DNA from: an uncultured Bilophila sp.
GTDB lineage: Bacteria > Desulfobacterota > Desulfovibrionia > Desulfovibrionales > Desulfovibrionaceae
Reading direction: 5' to 3'
DNA: 34,470 nt
NCBI GenBank assembly: GCA_910585945.1
Contig: CAJUHZ010000025.1
Span: 1 to 34,470, forward strand
The translations under genes and the position numbers were made by a program. The notes under the pieces are model-generated. The model made no database searches. It had not been told where the DNA came from and was given only the letters and a program-made list of their open reading frames with translations. Position 1 is the first letter of the stretch. Each line of letters begins with the position of its first letter. Positions 8,807-16,171 of this stretch are shown here, in pieces.

Positions 8807-8937
8807 CACCGCCGGGCGCGCCCGGCGCGGCGCGAAAAGCGCCGTGCATGAACCGGGAACCGCGTTTTCCGGCGCACGATGAACACGATGAAACAGGTTG
8901 CGGAAGCCATTTCATACTGTTGCGAAAGGAGGTTCCC

Positions 8938-9810
8938 GTGTCCAATCCTCCCTGCATTCTGACCATTGCCGGGTCCGACTCCGGAGGCGGGGCCGGCATC
9001 CAGGCCGATATCAAGACCATCACCATCCTCGGCGGCTTCAGCACCAGCGTGATCACGGCGCTGACGGCTCAAAACGGGGTGGGGGTGGACGCCATTCACG
9101 CCCCTGAACCCGGGTTTGTGGCGCAGCAGCTCAAGACCGTGCGCGACGGTTTCCCCATTGCCGCGGCCAAGACCGGGATGCTCTATTCCGCGCCGATCAT
9201 TGAGGCCGTAAGCGCGGGCCTGCGTGGCCGCTCCTTCCCTCTGGTGGTGGACCCGGTATGCGTGAGCCAGAGCGGCCAGCCCCTCCTGCGCGAGGATGCC
9301 GTCAACGCTCTGAAATGGCATATCCTCCCTCATGCCGATCTGCTCACGCCCAACCGGCCCGAGGCCGAGTTGCTGGCCGGCCGGGCTATCCGCGTTCCGG
9401 CCGATATCCCGGTGGTGGCGCGCATTCTGCTCGGCATGGGGCCGAAAGCCGTGCTGATCAAGGGCGGGCATTTCGGTGAGGGAATCAGCCCGGTCGATGC
9501 CGTGCTCTCCAACAATGCCGTCTGCACGGACTGGCTGGCCCTGCCCGATACGGCGGTTGTCCAGTTGCCGCAACCTGTGGTGCGCACCAGCAACAACCAC
9601 GGCACGGGCTGCACCCTGTCCGCCGCCATCGCCACCTATCTCGGGATGGGTCTGGAGTTGAAGGAGGCCATCATGCGTGCCCAGCGCTACCTCAACCACT
9701 GCCTGCGGCACGGGTACACGCCGGGGCTTGGAGCCGGCCCGCCGGATCACGCCTCCTGGATCGCCCGGCGCGCGGATGAGCATCATTTGCCGTCGCTGGC
9801 CACGCTTTAG
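8938..9810 (+). CDS. thiD: Hydroxymethylpyrimidine / phosphomethylpyrimidine kinase
   Basis: A 290-residue ribokinase-fold enzyme. GTG 8938 is chosen because the family N-terminus (ILTIAGSDSGGGAGIQADIKT) begins within six residues and AAAGGAGG stands at 8925-8932. Later signatures are AAKTGMLYS, VVDPVCVSQSG, LTPNRPEAELL, VLIKGGH and the anion-hole motif NNHGTGCTLSAAIA. ThiD phosphorylates HMP to HMP-PP in thiamine biosynthesis. No other thi gene adjoins it, and no TPP riboswitch pattern is visible in the 163-base leader, which instead holds the inverted repeats at 8774-8915. Confidence 0.92.
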   Translation: MSNPPCILTIAGSDSGGGAGIQADIKTITILGGFSTSVITALTAQNGVGVDAIHAPEPGFVAQQLKTVRDGFPIAAAKTGMLYSAPIIEAVSAGLRGRSFPLVVDPVCVSQSGQPLLREDAVNALKWHILPHADLLTPNRPEAELLAGRAIRVPADIPVVARILLGMGPKAVLIKGGHFGEGISPVDAVLSNNAVCTDWLALPDTAVVQLPQPVVRTSNNHGTGCTLSAAIATYLGMGLELKEAIMRAQRYLNHCLRHGYTPGLGAGPPDHASWIARRADEHHLPSLATL

Positions 9811-10337
9811 AGCCTTGTTGACACTGCGAGAAATGTTGTTCTCCGCCAGGGAAAAAAGGCTTTTTATGGAGGGAGCGTACTCTTATGGCGCTCGCCCGGA
9901 ATAAAAAAATTGACACAGGCGGAGCAAAAGAGCCGTAGCGTTAACAGACTCCGGGCGGCCCTCATGAAAACGCCGTGCGCCCGGCGGTGGTCCAGGGCAG
10001 GGGCGGTCCAGGGCAGGGATTGACCTTGCGGCATGTTCGGGACAGCATCCCCGATGCCTGCCCCTGGGGGCCGGAAAATGCCGGCTTTTTGCGGACAATG
10101 CCCTGGCGATCCCGAGGGCCTTGATGCTGGCGTAAAAAAGCGGCCTTCCCTTGCCTTCCTTTCCGGGCTGTGCTAGGAAGAGAGGAAATAAGGGACTTGC
10201 GCCGGGTTGCCCGGCGTTCCCGGGCGGGCTCCCAAACCGCCGCGACAGTTTCCTGCGATCCCGCCTGGATCGTGCTGGAAACTTTGGGAGGCTTGCGTGG
10301 CTTCGCGCCACGGTAACGTTTAAGGGAGGACTGGCAC
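9811..10337. other. 527-base non-coding region between thiD and dsrC
   Basis: No convincing gene was found on either strand. A TTGACA at 9910-9915 follows an A-run but lacks a clear -10. GGTCCAGGGCAGGG is repeated directly at 9989-10002 and 10005-10018. A short GC hairpin at 10070-10085 is followed by five T (10086-10090), so a small RNA of about 150 bases is conceivable. TTGCCT at 10151-10156 with CTAGGA about 16 bases on is a weak dsrC promoter candidate. Hairpins at 10200-10216 (7-base stem) and 10296-10312 (6-base stem) lie in the probable dsrC leader, before the ribosome site at 10322-10329. Confidence 0.5.
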
Positions 10338-10655
10338 ATGGCTGAAGTCACATACAAAGGCAAATCCTTTGAAGTCGATGAAGACGGCTTCCTGCTCAAG
10401 TTCGATGAGTGGTGCCCCGAGTGGCTGGAATACGTGAAAGAATCTGAAGGCATCTCCGAGCTTACCGAAGATCACCAGAAGATTCTTGATTTCCTCCAGG
10501 ACTACTACCGCAAGAACGGCATCGCGCCGATGGTGCGGATCATGTCCAAGAACACCGGCTACAAGCTGAAAGAAATCTACGAACTCTTCCCCTCCGGCCC
10601 CGGCAAGGGAGCCTGCAAGATGGCTGGCCTGCCCAAGCCCACCGGCTGCGTGTAG
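10338..10655 (+). CDS. dsrC: DsrC, sulfur-carrier protein of dissimilatory sulfite reduction
   Basis: A 105-residue protein, the usual length. The flexible C-terminal arm has both conserved cysteines, Cys93 (KGACKMAG) and Cys104 (penultimate), spaced C-X10-C. This separates true DsrC from TusE and other relatives with one cysteine. DsrC receives sulfur from DsrAB as an intramolecular trisulfide, which a membrane complex (DsrMKJOP in this group) then reduces. AAGGGAGG at 10322-10329 precedes the ATG. It is not linked to dsrAB here (about 8 kb apart), as is usual in Desulfovibrionaceae. It is monocistronic, with its own terminator directly behind it. Confidence 0.96.
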   Translation: MAEVTYKGKSFEVDEDGFLLKFDEWCPEWLEYVKESEGISELTEDHQKILDFLQDYYRKNGIAPMVRIMSKNTGYKLKEIYELFPSGPGKGACKMAGLPKPTGCV

Positions 10656-10678
10656 ACTTCGCTTGAGATCGTGTTTTG

Positions 10679-10708
10679 CGGGCAGGGGTTTCCCTGCCCG
10701 TTTTTTTT
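10679..10708 (+). terminator. dsrC intrinsic terminator
   Basis: CGGGCAGGG (10679-10687) and CCCTGCCCG (10692-10700) form a perfect 9-base stem with a 4-base loop, followed by eight T (10701-10708), 24 bases after the dsrC stop. Confidence 0.92.
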
Positions 10709-11026
10709 GATTGGGCGACGGCGGGGCGCATCGGATCGAGGGAGTTTTCGTTCTGTGCCGCCGGATGGAAGCGGCTTTTTCCGCCCCGCGGGTGAGAATA
10801 TGGGAGGGGATATGCAAAAATATAGAACGGATCGTCTTTACCTTTAAAAAGACGGCAGGTACAGTGCCCCACATACAGGTACCGGAAAGGTGTTCACCGA
10901 CATGCGGGCGCGTCTTGCGGGCGGCGTTCGCAGAGCGGTTCGGGAATCGTTCCCCCGGTGGCGCGTCCCGCGCCGTCCCCGGCCAGCCGGCCGACGGAAG
11001 CCCTCAACCCAAGCAACGGAGGCTTT
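10709..11026. other. 318-base region upstream of the VWA-OmpA gene
   Basis: No gene is supported. It contains an AT-rich patch at about 10795-10860, where a promoter could lie, but no box pair with good spacing stood out. The last 100 bases are GC-rich. AACGGAGG at 11015-11022 is the ribosome site of the next gene. Confidence 0.4.
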
Positions 11027-12049
11027 ATGAAAACCACCCGTTCCATCGTCTTGGCCGTCACCCTTGTGTTCGCTTGGGCAACGGCCGGCTTTGCCGCGCA
11101 TTCGGTCGAAACCTGCGCGAAGCGTATCGAAAGCTTCAACTACCTGGTGGACTATTCCGGGTCCATGATGATGAAGTACAAGCCCCTGGGCCAGACCAAG
11201 ATGGCGATCGCCAAAACGGTCATCAACCGCATCAATGAAATGGTCCCCGGTCTTGACTATCAGGGCGGCCTGTACACCTTTGCGCCGTACAACGAAATCG
11301 TCGCGCAGGGCCCGTGGGATCGCGCCGCCATTGCGGAAGGCGTTTCCCGTCTTCAGGAAAACCTGGAAGTTTTCGGCCGTTTCACGCCCATGGGCAACGG
11401 CATTCAGGCCCATGATCCCGTCATCAAGAACATGATCCCCCGCGCGGCCGTCATCCTGGTCACCGACGGCGCGTCGAACCGCGGCGTGAATCCTGTTGAC
11501 GAAGTGAAGGCCGTGTACGCCTCGAACCCGAATGTCTGCTTCCATGTCATTTCTCTGGCCGACACGGAAGAAGGCCAGCGGACCATTGCCGAAATCGCCG
11601 CGCTCAACAGTTGCACCGTGGTGGCCGACGGCTTTGAACTTTTCCAGAGCGACGCCGCTGTCGACAAGTTCGTGGGCGACGTGTTCTGTCAGGAACTGGT
11701 GGTCATTGAGGAAGACGTCGTGGTTCTGCGCGGCGTGAACTTCGCTTTCGACTCCTCCGCTCTCAACGATACCGCCCAGGGCATTCTTGACGAAGCCGCC
11801 CGCGTCATCAACCAGCATCCGGACATGAACGTCCGCCTGCTCGGCTGGACCGACAGCATCGGCACCGACGCCTACAACAAGGCTCTCTCCCAGCGCCGCG
11901 CCAACGCGGTGAAGGCCTATCTTGTCGATCACGGCGTCAACCCCTCGCGCATCATTGCCGAAGGCATGGGCAAGTCTTTCCGGTATGACAACGCTACCGA
12001 AGAAGGCCGCTACATGAACCGCCGCGTGGAACTGGTGTTCAGCAACTAA
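11027..12049 (+). CDS. Exported VWA-domain protein with OmpA-type peptidoglycan-binding C-terminus
   Basis: A 340-residue protein from ATG 11027 behind GGAGG. It has a Sec signal peptide (1-24, ending GFAA). The von Willebrand A domain has a MIDAS-like DYSGS (Asp42, Ser44, Ser46) and a VTDGASN loop. The OmpA/MotB C-terminal domain runs from about residue 238: a strand (VNFAFDSSALND), helices, GWTDSIGTDAYN, LSQRRANAVKAYLVDHGV and NRRVELVF. The C-terminal domain binds peptidoglycan non-covalently; the VWA domain probably binds a protein partner in the periplasm or outer membrane. It is compact, with no beta-barrel. The exact role is unknown. Confidence 0.88.
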   Translation: MKTTRSIVLAVTLVFAWATAGFAAHSVETCAKRIESFNYLVDYSGSMMMKYKPLGQTKMAIAKTVINRINEMVPGLDYQGGLYTFAPYNEIVAQGPWDRAAIAEGVSRLQENLEVFGRFTPMGNGIQAHDPVIKNMIPRAAVILVTDGASNRGVNPVDEVKAVYASNPNVCFHVISLADTEEGQRTIAEIAALNSCTVVADGFELFQSDAAVDKFVGDVFCQELVVIEEDVVVLRGVNFAFDSSALNDTAQGILDEAARVINQHPDMNVRLLGWTDSIGTDAYNKALSQRRANAVKAYLVDHGVNPSRIIAEGMGKSFRYDNATEEGRYMNRRVELVFSN

Positions 12050-12066
12050 ACCTTTTGACCGTCCGG

Positions 12067-12094
12067 CCCGGCGGATCCGCCCGCCGGGCTTTTT
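12067..12094 (+). terminator. Terminator between the VWA-OmpA gene and the next exported protein
   Basis: CCCGGCGG (12067-12074) pairs with CCGCCGGG (12081-12088), loop of 6, then CTTTTT. It lies only 18 bases after the stop and 18 bases before the next ATG, so it may attenuate read-through. Confidence 0.75.
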
Positions 12095-12111
12095 CAGCAA
12101 AGGAAAAAGTC

Positions 12112-12561
12112 ATGACTTTGTCTAGAAGCTTCCGTCTCTGTCTTCTTGCCGCCGCCCTTGTCGTCCTTCCGCAGCCCGCCGCGGCCGCGCCGGCGGCCAA
12201 AAAGGCCGCCCCGACCGAAACCACTCTGGAAGTGAAAGCCAAACTCGACGCCTTCGCCCGCGCACACATCAACAAGTGCAACGCGACGCTGGTTCCCTGC
12301 CGGACGGCCATGTCCGTGAAGAAGGAAAAAGGGCGTTATGTGGCCCGGTACCTGGAAGTCGACCCCACCACACTGACGACCGAAATCTATGAAGGCAAAA
12401 CGCCCGGCTCCCGCTACCTCGGTCACATCGTGTACCTGGAAAAGACCTACGAGAGCGTGGGCAAAACAAAGGGCGAAGCCGAAAGTGGCCCCTTCAAGGC
12501 GGTCAAGGCTCGGCGCGTCCGCGAACTGACCAGCTACGACAAGGGCGCGTGGCGGTATTGA
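12112..12561 (+). CDS. Small exported protein of unknown function
   Basis: A 149-residue protein from ATG 12112, with AAAGGAAAAA upstream. It has a clear signal peptide (basic start, LCLLAAALVVLPQPAAAAPA). The mature part is about 120 residues, lysine/tyrosine-rich, with two cysteines in INKCNATLVPC and a probable beta-rich core. No family is recognised. The ATG is preferred over an earlier in-frame start at 12055 because the terminator hairpin and signal peptide fit this position. Confidence 0.75.
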   Translation: MTLSRSFRLCLLAAALVVLPQPAAAAPAAKKAAPTETTLEVKAKLDAFARAHINKCNATLVPCRTAMSVKKEKGRYVARYLEVDPTTLTTEIYEGKTPGSRYLGHIVYLEKTYESVGKTKGEAESGPFKAVKARRVRELTSYDKGAWRY

Positions 12562-12582
12562 GGCGCCTCTCCCTGCTTGGCG

Positions 12583-12622
12583 AACAGCCCGGGCCGCGAT
12601 GTGGTCCGGGCTGTTCTTGTTT
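12583..12622 (+). terminator. Intrinsic terminator
   Basis: AACAGCCCGG (12583-12592) and CCGGGCTGTT (12606-12615) form a 10-base stem with a 13-base loop, followed by CTTGTTT. It ends the small exported gene. Confidence 0.75.
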
Positions 12623-12776
12623 CCCCGTTTCACTACAAGTGCATGAATACACTGCGTTTGGTTTCAGATCCGTTGTCTGCTCGCGCCGCCGGCAAGGCAT
12701 TCCTGCTGTGCAAATGGTCTGAAAATATGCTCCGCCGTTTCAATACACAAGGCGTCTTCCGCGCCCGGACTTGCCG

Positions 12777-12805
12777 TTGACGGCAAAATTGCTTTCGACT
12801 AAGCT
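12777..12805 (+). promoter_or_regulatory. Candidate promoter of the CI-like regulator
   Basis: TTGACG (12777-12782), 17 bases, TAAGCT (12800-12805), about 74 bases before the ATG at 12879. The -35 and spacing are good; the -10 is mediocre. The 12616-12878 interval otherwise shows no gene. Confidence 0.4.
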
Positions 12806-12878
12806 TTTTACAGATGACTGCGGAAAGTGCTGGCACACCTCCCGCAGCCTGACCACATCAACCTGCCGCGAGGTTGTC

Positions 12879-13535
12879 ATGGCTGTAGACAAGTCTACAG
12901 GGTCTCTTTTTACAACTCAAGTTATTCCATTCGGGAGTCAGTCGAACGGAGGGGCGGGAGACGCGCGCGGCTCCCATTCGCAAGTCGCTCCGACAGAGAA
13001 TGACAAATCCGTTGATGTGGCCCGGCAGAGGCGGCGCGTCACGGCGCGCGGAGATCCTTTTCCGGATGGAAACGATCCGGAACAAGCCGGCGGAGCGTCG
13101 CCCGTGCAACGCTTTGCCGGCTCGGCTTGTTCCGGCGGTGCTGGGGAGGCCGGGGCGGAGCCCCGGTCTTCGGGGTTGCCGGCGGTTCACTCCAGACGTG
13201 ATTACAGTCGTCCGATTGCGGAGCTGATTTTGTACCGCTATTCGGTCACGCTTGCGCTGGAGCGCCTGTGCGAAGCCGCCGGCTGCCGCGACAGGGGTGA
13301 GCTGGCGCGGTGGTTCCGGGCCAGCGAACAGGATGTGGATCAGGCGGAAAGCCGGGGAGTGATCCCGGCCGAATGGCTTCTGGATCTCTTTCTGATCAAG
13401 GGCGTCAATCCGAACTGGGTGCTCACGGGACGAGGCTCCCGGCATCTGGCGTCCGCTTCCGCCCCTGCTCCCCTGGCGGAGCGGGATCTTGCGGAAGCCT
13501 GCCTGAGCACGCGGATCGCGGCCCGGCATTCATGA
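12879..13535 (+). CDS. Bacteriophage CI-repressor-type helix-turn-helix protein
   Basis: A 218-residue protein from ATG 12879. The first 110 or so residues are low-complexity (Gly, Ser, Asp, Arg) and probably disordered. The C-terminal part (about 125-195) matches the phage CI repressor N-terminal HTH family: LERLCEAAGCRDRGELARWF, then an Asp-rich recognition segment, then IPAEWLLDLFLIKGVNPNWVLTGRG. In classical repressors this HTH is N-terminal and followed by an oligomerisation or peptidase domain; here it is C-terminal with nothing after it. Similar stand-alone CI-HTH proteins are common in Desulfovibrionaceae. A palindrome at codons 2-8 may be its own operator. A later translation start is possible. 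Confidence 0.7.
   Translation: MAVDKSTGSLFTTQVIPFGSQSNGGAGDARGSHSQVAPTENDKSVDVARQRRRVTARGDPFPDGNDPEQAGGASPVQRFAGSACSGGAGEAGAEPRSSGLPAVHSRRDYSRPIAELILYRYSVTLALERLCEAAGCRDRGELARWFRASEQDVDQAESRGVIPAEWLLDLFLIKGVNPNWVLTGRGSRHLASASAPAPLAERDLAEACLSTRIAARHS
12883..12900. promoter_or_regulatory. Perfect 18-base palindrome at the start of the CI-like gene
   Basis: CTGTAGAC, AA, GTCTACAG: 8-base arms with a 2-base centre, just inside the predicted start codon. The size and symmetry suit a dimeric HTH repressor. Autoregulation is an inference. Confidence 0.5.
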
Positions 13536-13571
13536 ATTCCGCATGGAGGCTTGGTTCGCTCTGATCGATCC

Positions 13572-13606
13572 GCCTGCCGCAAGGCCGGTTTTGCGGCAGG
13601 CATTTT
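13572..13606 (+). terminator. Terminator-like hairpin after the CI-like gene
   Basis: GCCTGCCGCAA (13572-13582) pairs with TTGCGGCAGGC (13591-13601), loop of 8, then ATTTTA. A near copy of the left arm and loop (GCCTGCCGCAAGGCCG) occurs at the end of the rlpA gene, starting at 18545. Confidence 0.6.
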
Positions 13607-13622
13607 AATGAGGGCTGACCCT
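13603..13622. repeat. Short dispersed repeat, copy 1
   Basis: A 20-base block ending GAGGGCTGACCCT, matched at 19 of 20 positions by 17656-17675. It lies between two converging genes. A 10-base core, GGCTGACCCT, occurs again at 32393-32402. Confidence 0.6.
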
Positions 13623-13631
13623 GGAGCGGGT

Positions 13632-16142
13632 TCACACTTCGCCGGCCTTGAGGCGCGCCTCGCGGGCTTCGGCATGTCGTCCGCGCGTGTCCAGGGCACG
13701 GGCAAGCACCAGCCAGCCCTGTTTGCTTTCCGGCCTGTGCGCCACGGCCTGGCGCGCGAGGCTTTCGGCAAGTTCCGGATCTTCCCCTCCATCCAGATAC
13801 AGCCTTGCCATCAGGGTGAGCGCGGCCGCATCGCGCGGATTGCGCAGGAGCGCCTGGTGCAGGTGCTCGCGGGCCGTGTCCGTGCTATGGCGGCGCAACG
13901 CCAGACCGGCCAGGTGCCGGTGGGGCAGAGCGCTCCTGCCGTCCATGCCGGCGGCCTCCTCGAACAGGCGGGCCGCTTCGTCGAGTCGATCGGCCGCTTC
14001 CGCAAGCTGACCGAGGCGCACCTTGGCGTAGAGGTGCGAGGGATCGAGCGCAAGACAGGCATGGAACCGTGCCCCGGCTTCTTCCAGTTCGCCAAGGCTC
14101 TGGCAGACCGCGCCGAGGTTGTAGGCCGGATCGGGATCGTCCGGCGCGCGGCGCAACGCTTCCTCAAACAGCCGCCGGGCTTCGGAGCGGCGGCCAAGGC
14201 CGGCCATGCACACGCCCAGGGAATTCCAGGCCAGGGCGTTGGCGTCGTCCGCCAGCAGGGCCAGCTTGTATTCTTCCACCGCACCGAACACGTCGCCCCG
14301 GCAATGTCGCTTGTCCGCACTGATGTTCAGGGCCAGCGAGTCGAACAGGCCGACGTGCGGTTCCGGCAGCAGAAGGGCGTATTCCAGCGCCTTGCGCGCG
14401 CATTCGACCATGTCCGCCGGGTGGAATTGAAGGAACGGCCACACCGCCAGCCCCGCGCCCACACGTCGGCCAAGGCGTTTGGCGGCCTCGGCGCAGAGCG
14501 TTTCGTAGCGGGCGCGGAAGGCGGCTTCCTCCACTTCCGGATGAAAAAAGATCAGGCTGTTCAGGCCAAAGCGCCCGCCGATAACGGCTGATCCAAAGCC
14601 GGCTTCCTCTCCGGCATCTCCACCGGCCCCGGCAGTGAACACGTCCCGGCTCATGCGGGTCAGCTCGGCCATGAGTCGATCCGGCTCCCCTTCCTTCGCG
14701 CCCGGCGCGAGCGGGGGGCCGACGTGCATGGAAACATGGGTCAGCGCGATGCCAAAGCGCCGGCAGCCGCTCCGGGCTTCGGCCAGGCGGGCCAGAAAGT
14801 CGCCGTGCCCGAGCAGGCCGGTCAGGGGATCCGATCGGGAGCAGGCCACGGCGCGGGGGGGATTTTCCATGTTTTCTTCGCGCCGTTCCGCGCCGCCCCG
14901 CGCGTGTTCGTCGGGGAGCAGCGTCAGCACGTCGCCGGGTTCCAGAGGCCAGGCAGGGTCGCCAAGGGAGAGGATTTCCCCCACGGATTCGGACTCGCGG
15001 ACCTCCAGGAGCACAATTTCCCCCTTGTACAGGGGACGCCCGGGCGTCGCGCGCTGTTCCGCCCACACGGAAAAGTGCTGTCCTTCCCGCCCGCCCACGC
15101 GGTACCCCAGGCTGACAAGCACGCGGGACAGGGGCAGAAGCGCGCGGATGTCGCCGCCCTCCTGCAACAGGCGGCTGTAGGCCATGACGCGGGAAGGCGC
15201 GGCTCCGGCCGCTCCGTCGCCGTGGGATTCGCGGCGGAGCGATCTGGTCTTGGCCACGTCCGCCGCCAGTTCGGCCTTGTGCAGAAGGATGGGGGCGTGC
15301 TCGTTCATGTCTCGCAGACGTTCCCCGTCCATGTCCTGCGGGTAGAGGGCGTAGCCGGCATGAACCCGCACGCCGATGCGGCGTCCGCTCAGCGGATCGG
15401 TCAGGCGGACGCTGTTCATGGCCTGAAGGATTGCCTCTCCGAGGCTTTCGCACTGGGGTCTGGAGGCTTCGGGCAGAAATGCGGCCAGGGTATAGTCGCC
15501 GGGCCGGGCGGCGAGCGCTTCTTCCGGGAGATTTGCGGCGAAGGCCGCGGCCAGATCCGCGATCAGGCGTTCGGCAAAGGCGTAGCCCGCCTCCCGCGCC
15601 ACGTCGCGCAAGCCGCTGAAGCGCACGGCCACAAGGCCCATGCTTCCCACATGGGGGAGGGCGTCCTCGCCGCCGTCGTCATTGCGGCTGAACGAGGCGC
15701 GGATGAACGTCGCCTCGCGCAGCAGGCGTTCGCGCAGGGCCTCGCCGGTGGCCAGCCCGGTCAGGGCGTCGGTCCGGGCGTTTTTGTACAGGGCAAGGTT
15801 GTCGATGCAGAGCGAGACCACGCCGGGAAGCGCGGGGAGCAGGGCCGGCACGAGCGTCGGATCGGGCCGGCGGGCCATGAAGATCCCGAGCAACTCGCCG
15901 TCGCGGCGCAGGGGGATGAGCAGTTTTTCTTCCTCGGGCAGCCATTCCGGGCCGTCCGGTCCCGTGTCCTGCGGGAAGTAAATGGCATGGCTTTCAAAGG
16001 AGATGACCCGGAGCAGGCTGTCGCGCAGGCGTTCTTCGCACTCAAGCAGGTCGCGTCGGATCAGATGACGGCGGCGGGAGCCGGCGGGCGTGACGGCGGC
16101 TTCGGCCGCAATGCTGTCCGGGGCCGCAAGGGGCGTGCTCAT
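13632..16142 (-). CDS. GAF-like / two degenerate GGDEF / TPR protein
   Basis: An 836-residue cytoplasmic protein. About 30-115 resembles a GAF sensory domain. A GGDEF-type domain starts at ARTDALTGLATGEAL (about 121-135), but the signature loop reads RPGDYTLAAF. A second begins at SRSDPLTGLLGHGDFL, and its signature region reads IGGRFGLNSLIFF. Neither keeps an intact GGDEF/GGEEF, so diguanylate cyclase activity is unlikely. From about 640 to the end are five or so TPR units (NALAWNSLGVCMAGLGRRSEA; DPAYNLGAVCQSLGELEEA). It probably binds partners or c-di-GMP-like ligands rather than making it. ATG 16142 lies 29 bases after the hisF stop, so it is in the his operon or read through from it. Confidence 0.8.
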   Translation of the reverse strand: MSTPLAAPDSIAAEAAVTPAGSRRRHLIRRDLLECEERLRDSLLRVISFESHAIYFPQDTGPDGPEWLPEEEKLLIPLRRDGELLGIFMARRPDPTLVPALLPALPGVVSLCIDNLALYKNARTDALTGLATGEALRERLLREATFIRASFSRNDDGGEDALPHVGSMGLVAVRFSGLRDVAREAGYAFAERLIADLAAAFAANLPEEALAARPGDYTLAAFLPEASRPQCESLGEAILQAMNSVRLTDPLSGRRIGVRVHAGYALYPQDMDGERLRDMNEHAPILLHKAELAADVAKTRSLRRESHGDGAAGAAPSRVMAYSRLLQEGGDIRALLPLSRVLVSLGYRVGGREGQHFSVWAEQRATPGRPLYKGEIVLLEVRESESVGEILSLGDPAWPLEPGDVLTLLPDEHARGGAERREENMENPPRAVACSRSDPLTGLLGHGDFLARLAEARSGCRRFGIALTHVSMHVGPPLAPGAKEGEPDRLMAELTRMSRDVFTAGAGGDAGEEAGFGSAVIGGRFGLNSLIFFHPEVEEAAFRARYETLCAEAAKRLGRRVGAGLAVWPFLQFHPADMVECARKALEYALLLPEPHVGLFDSLALNISADKRHCRGDVFGAVEEYKLALLADDANALAWNSLGVCMAGLGRRSEARRLFEEALRRAPDDPDPAYNLGAVCQSLGELEEAGARFHACLALDPSHLYAKVRLGQLAEAADRLDEAARLFEEAAGMDGRSALPHRHLAGLALRRHSTDTAREHLHQALLRNPRDAAALTLMARLYLDGGEDPELAESLARQAVAHRPESKQGWLVLARALDTRGRHAEAREARLKAGEV

Positions 16143-16171
16143 GGGCGATCCTTCATCAGGGTGAGGGGATA

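Noticed and set aside
8775..8937. TPP riboswitch before thiD
   Set aside because: No CTGAGA-type core or matching second motif was seen; the leader is filled by inverted repeats.
9883..10311. 142-residue minus-strand frame in the thiD-dsrC gap
   Set aside because: Arg/Pro-rich, no ribosome site or family pattern; treated as non-coding.
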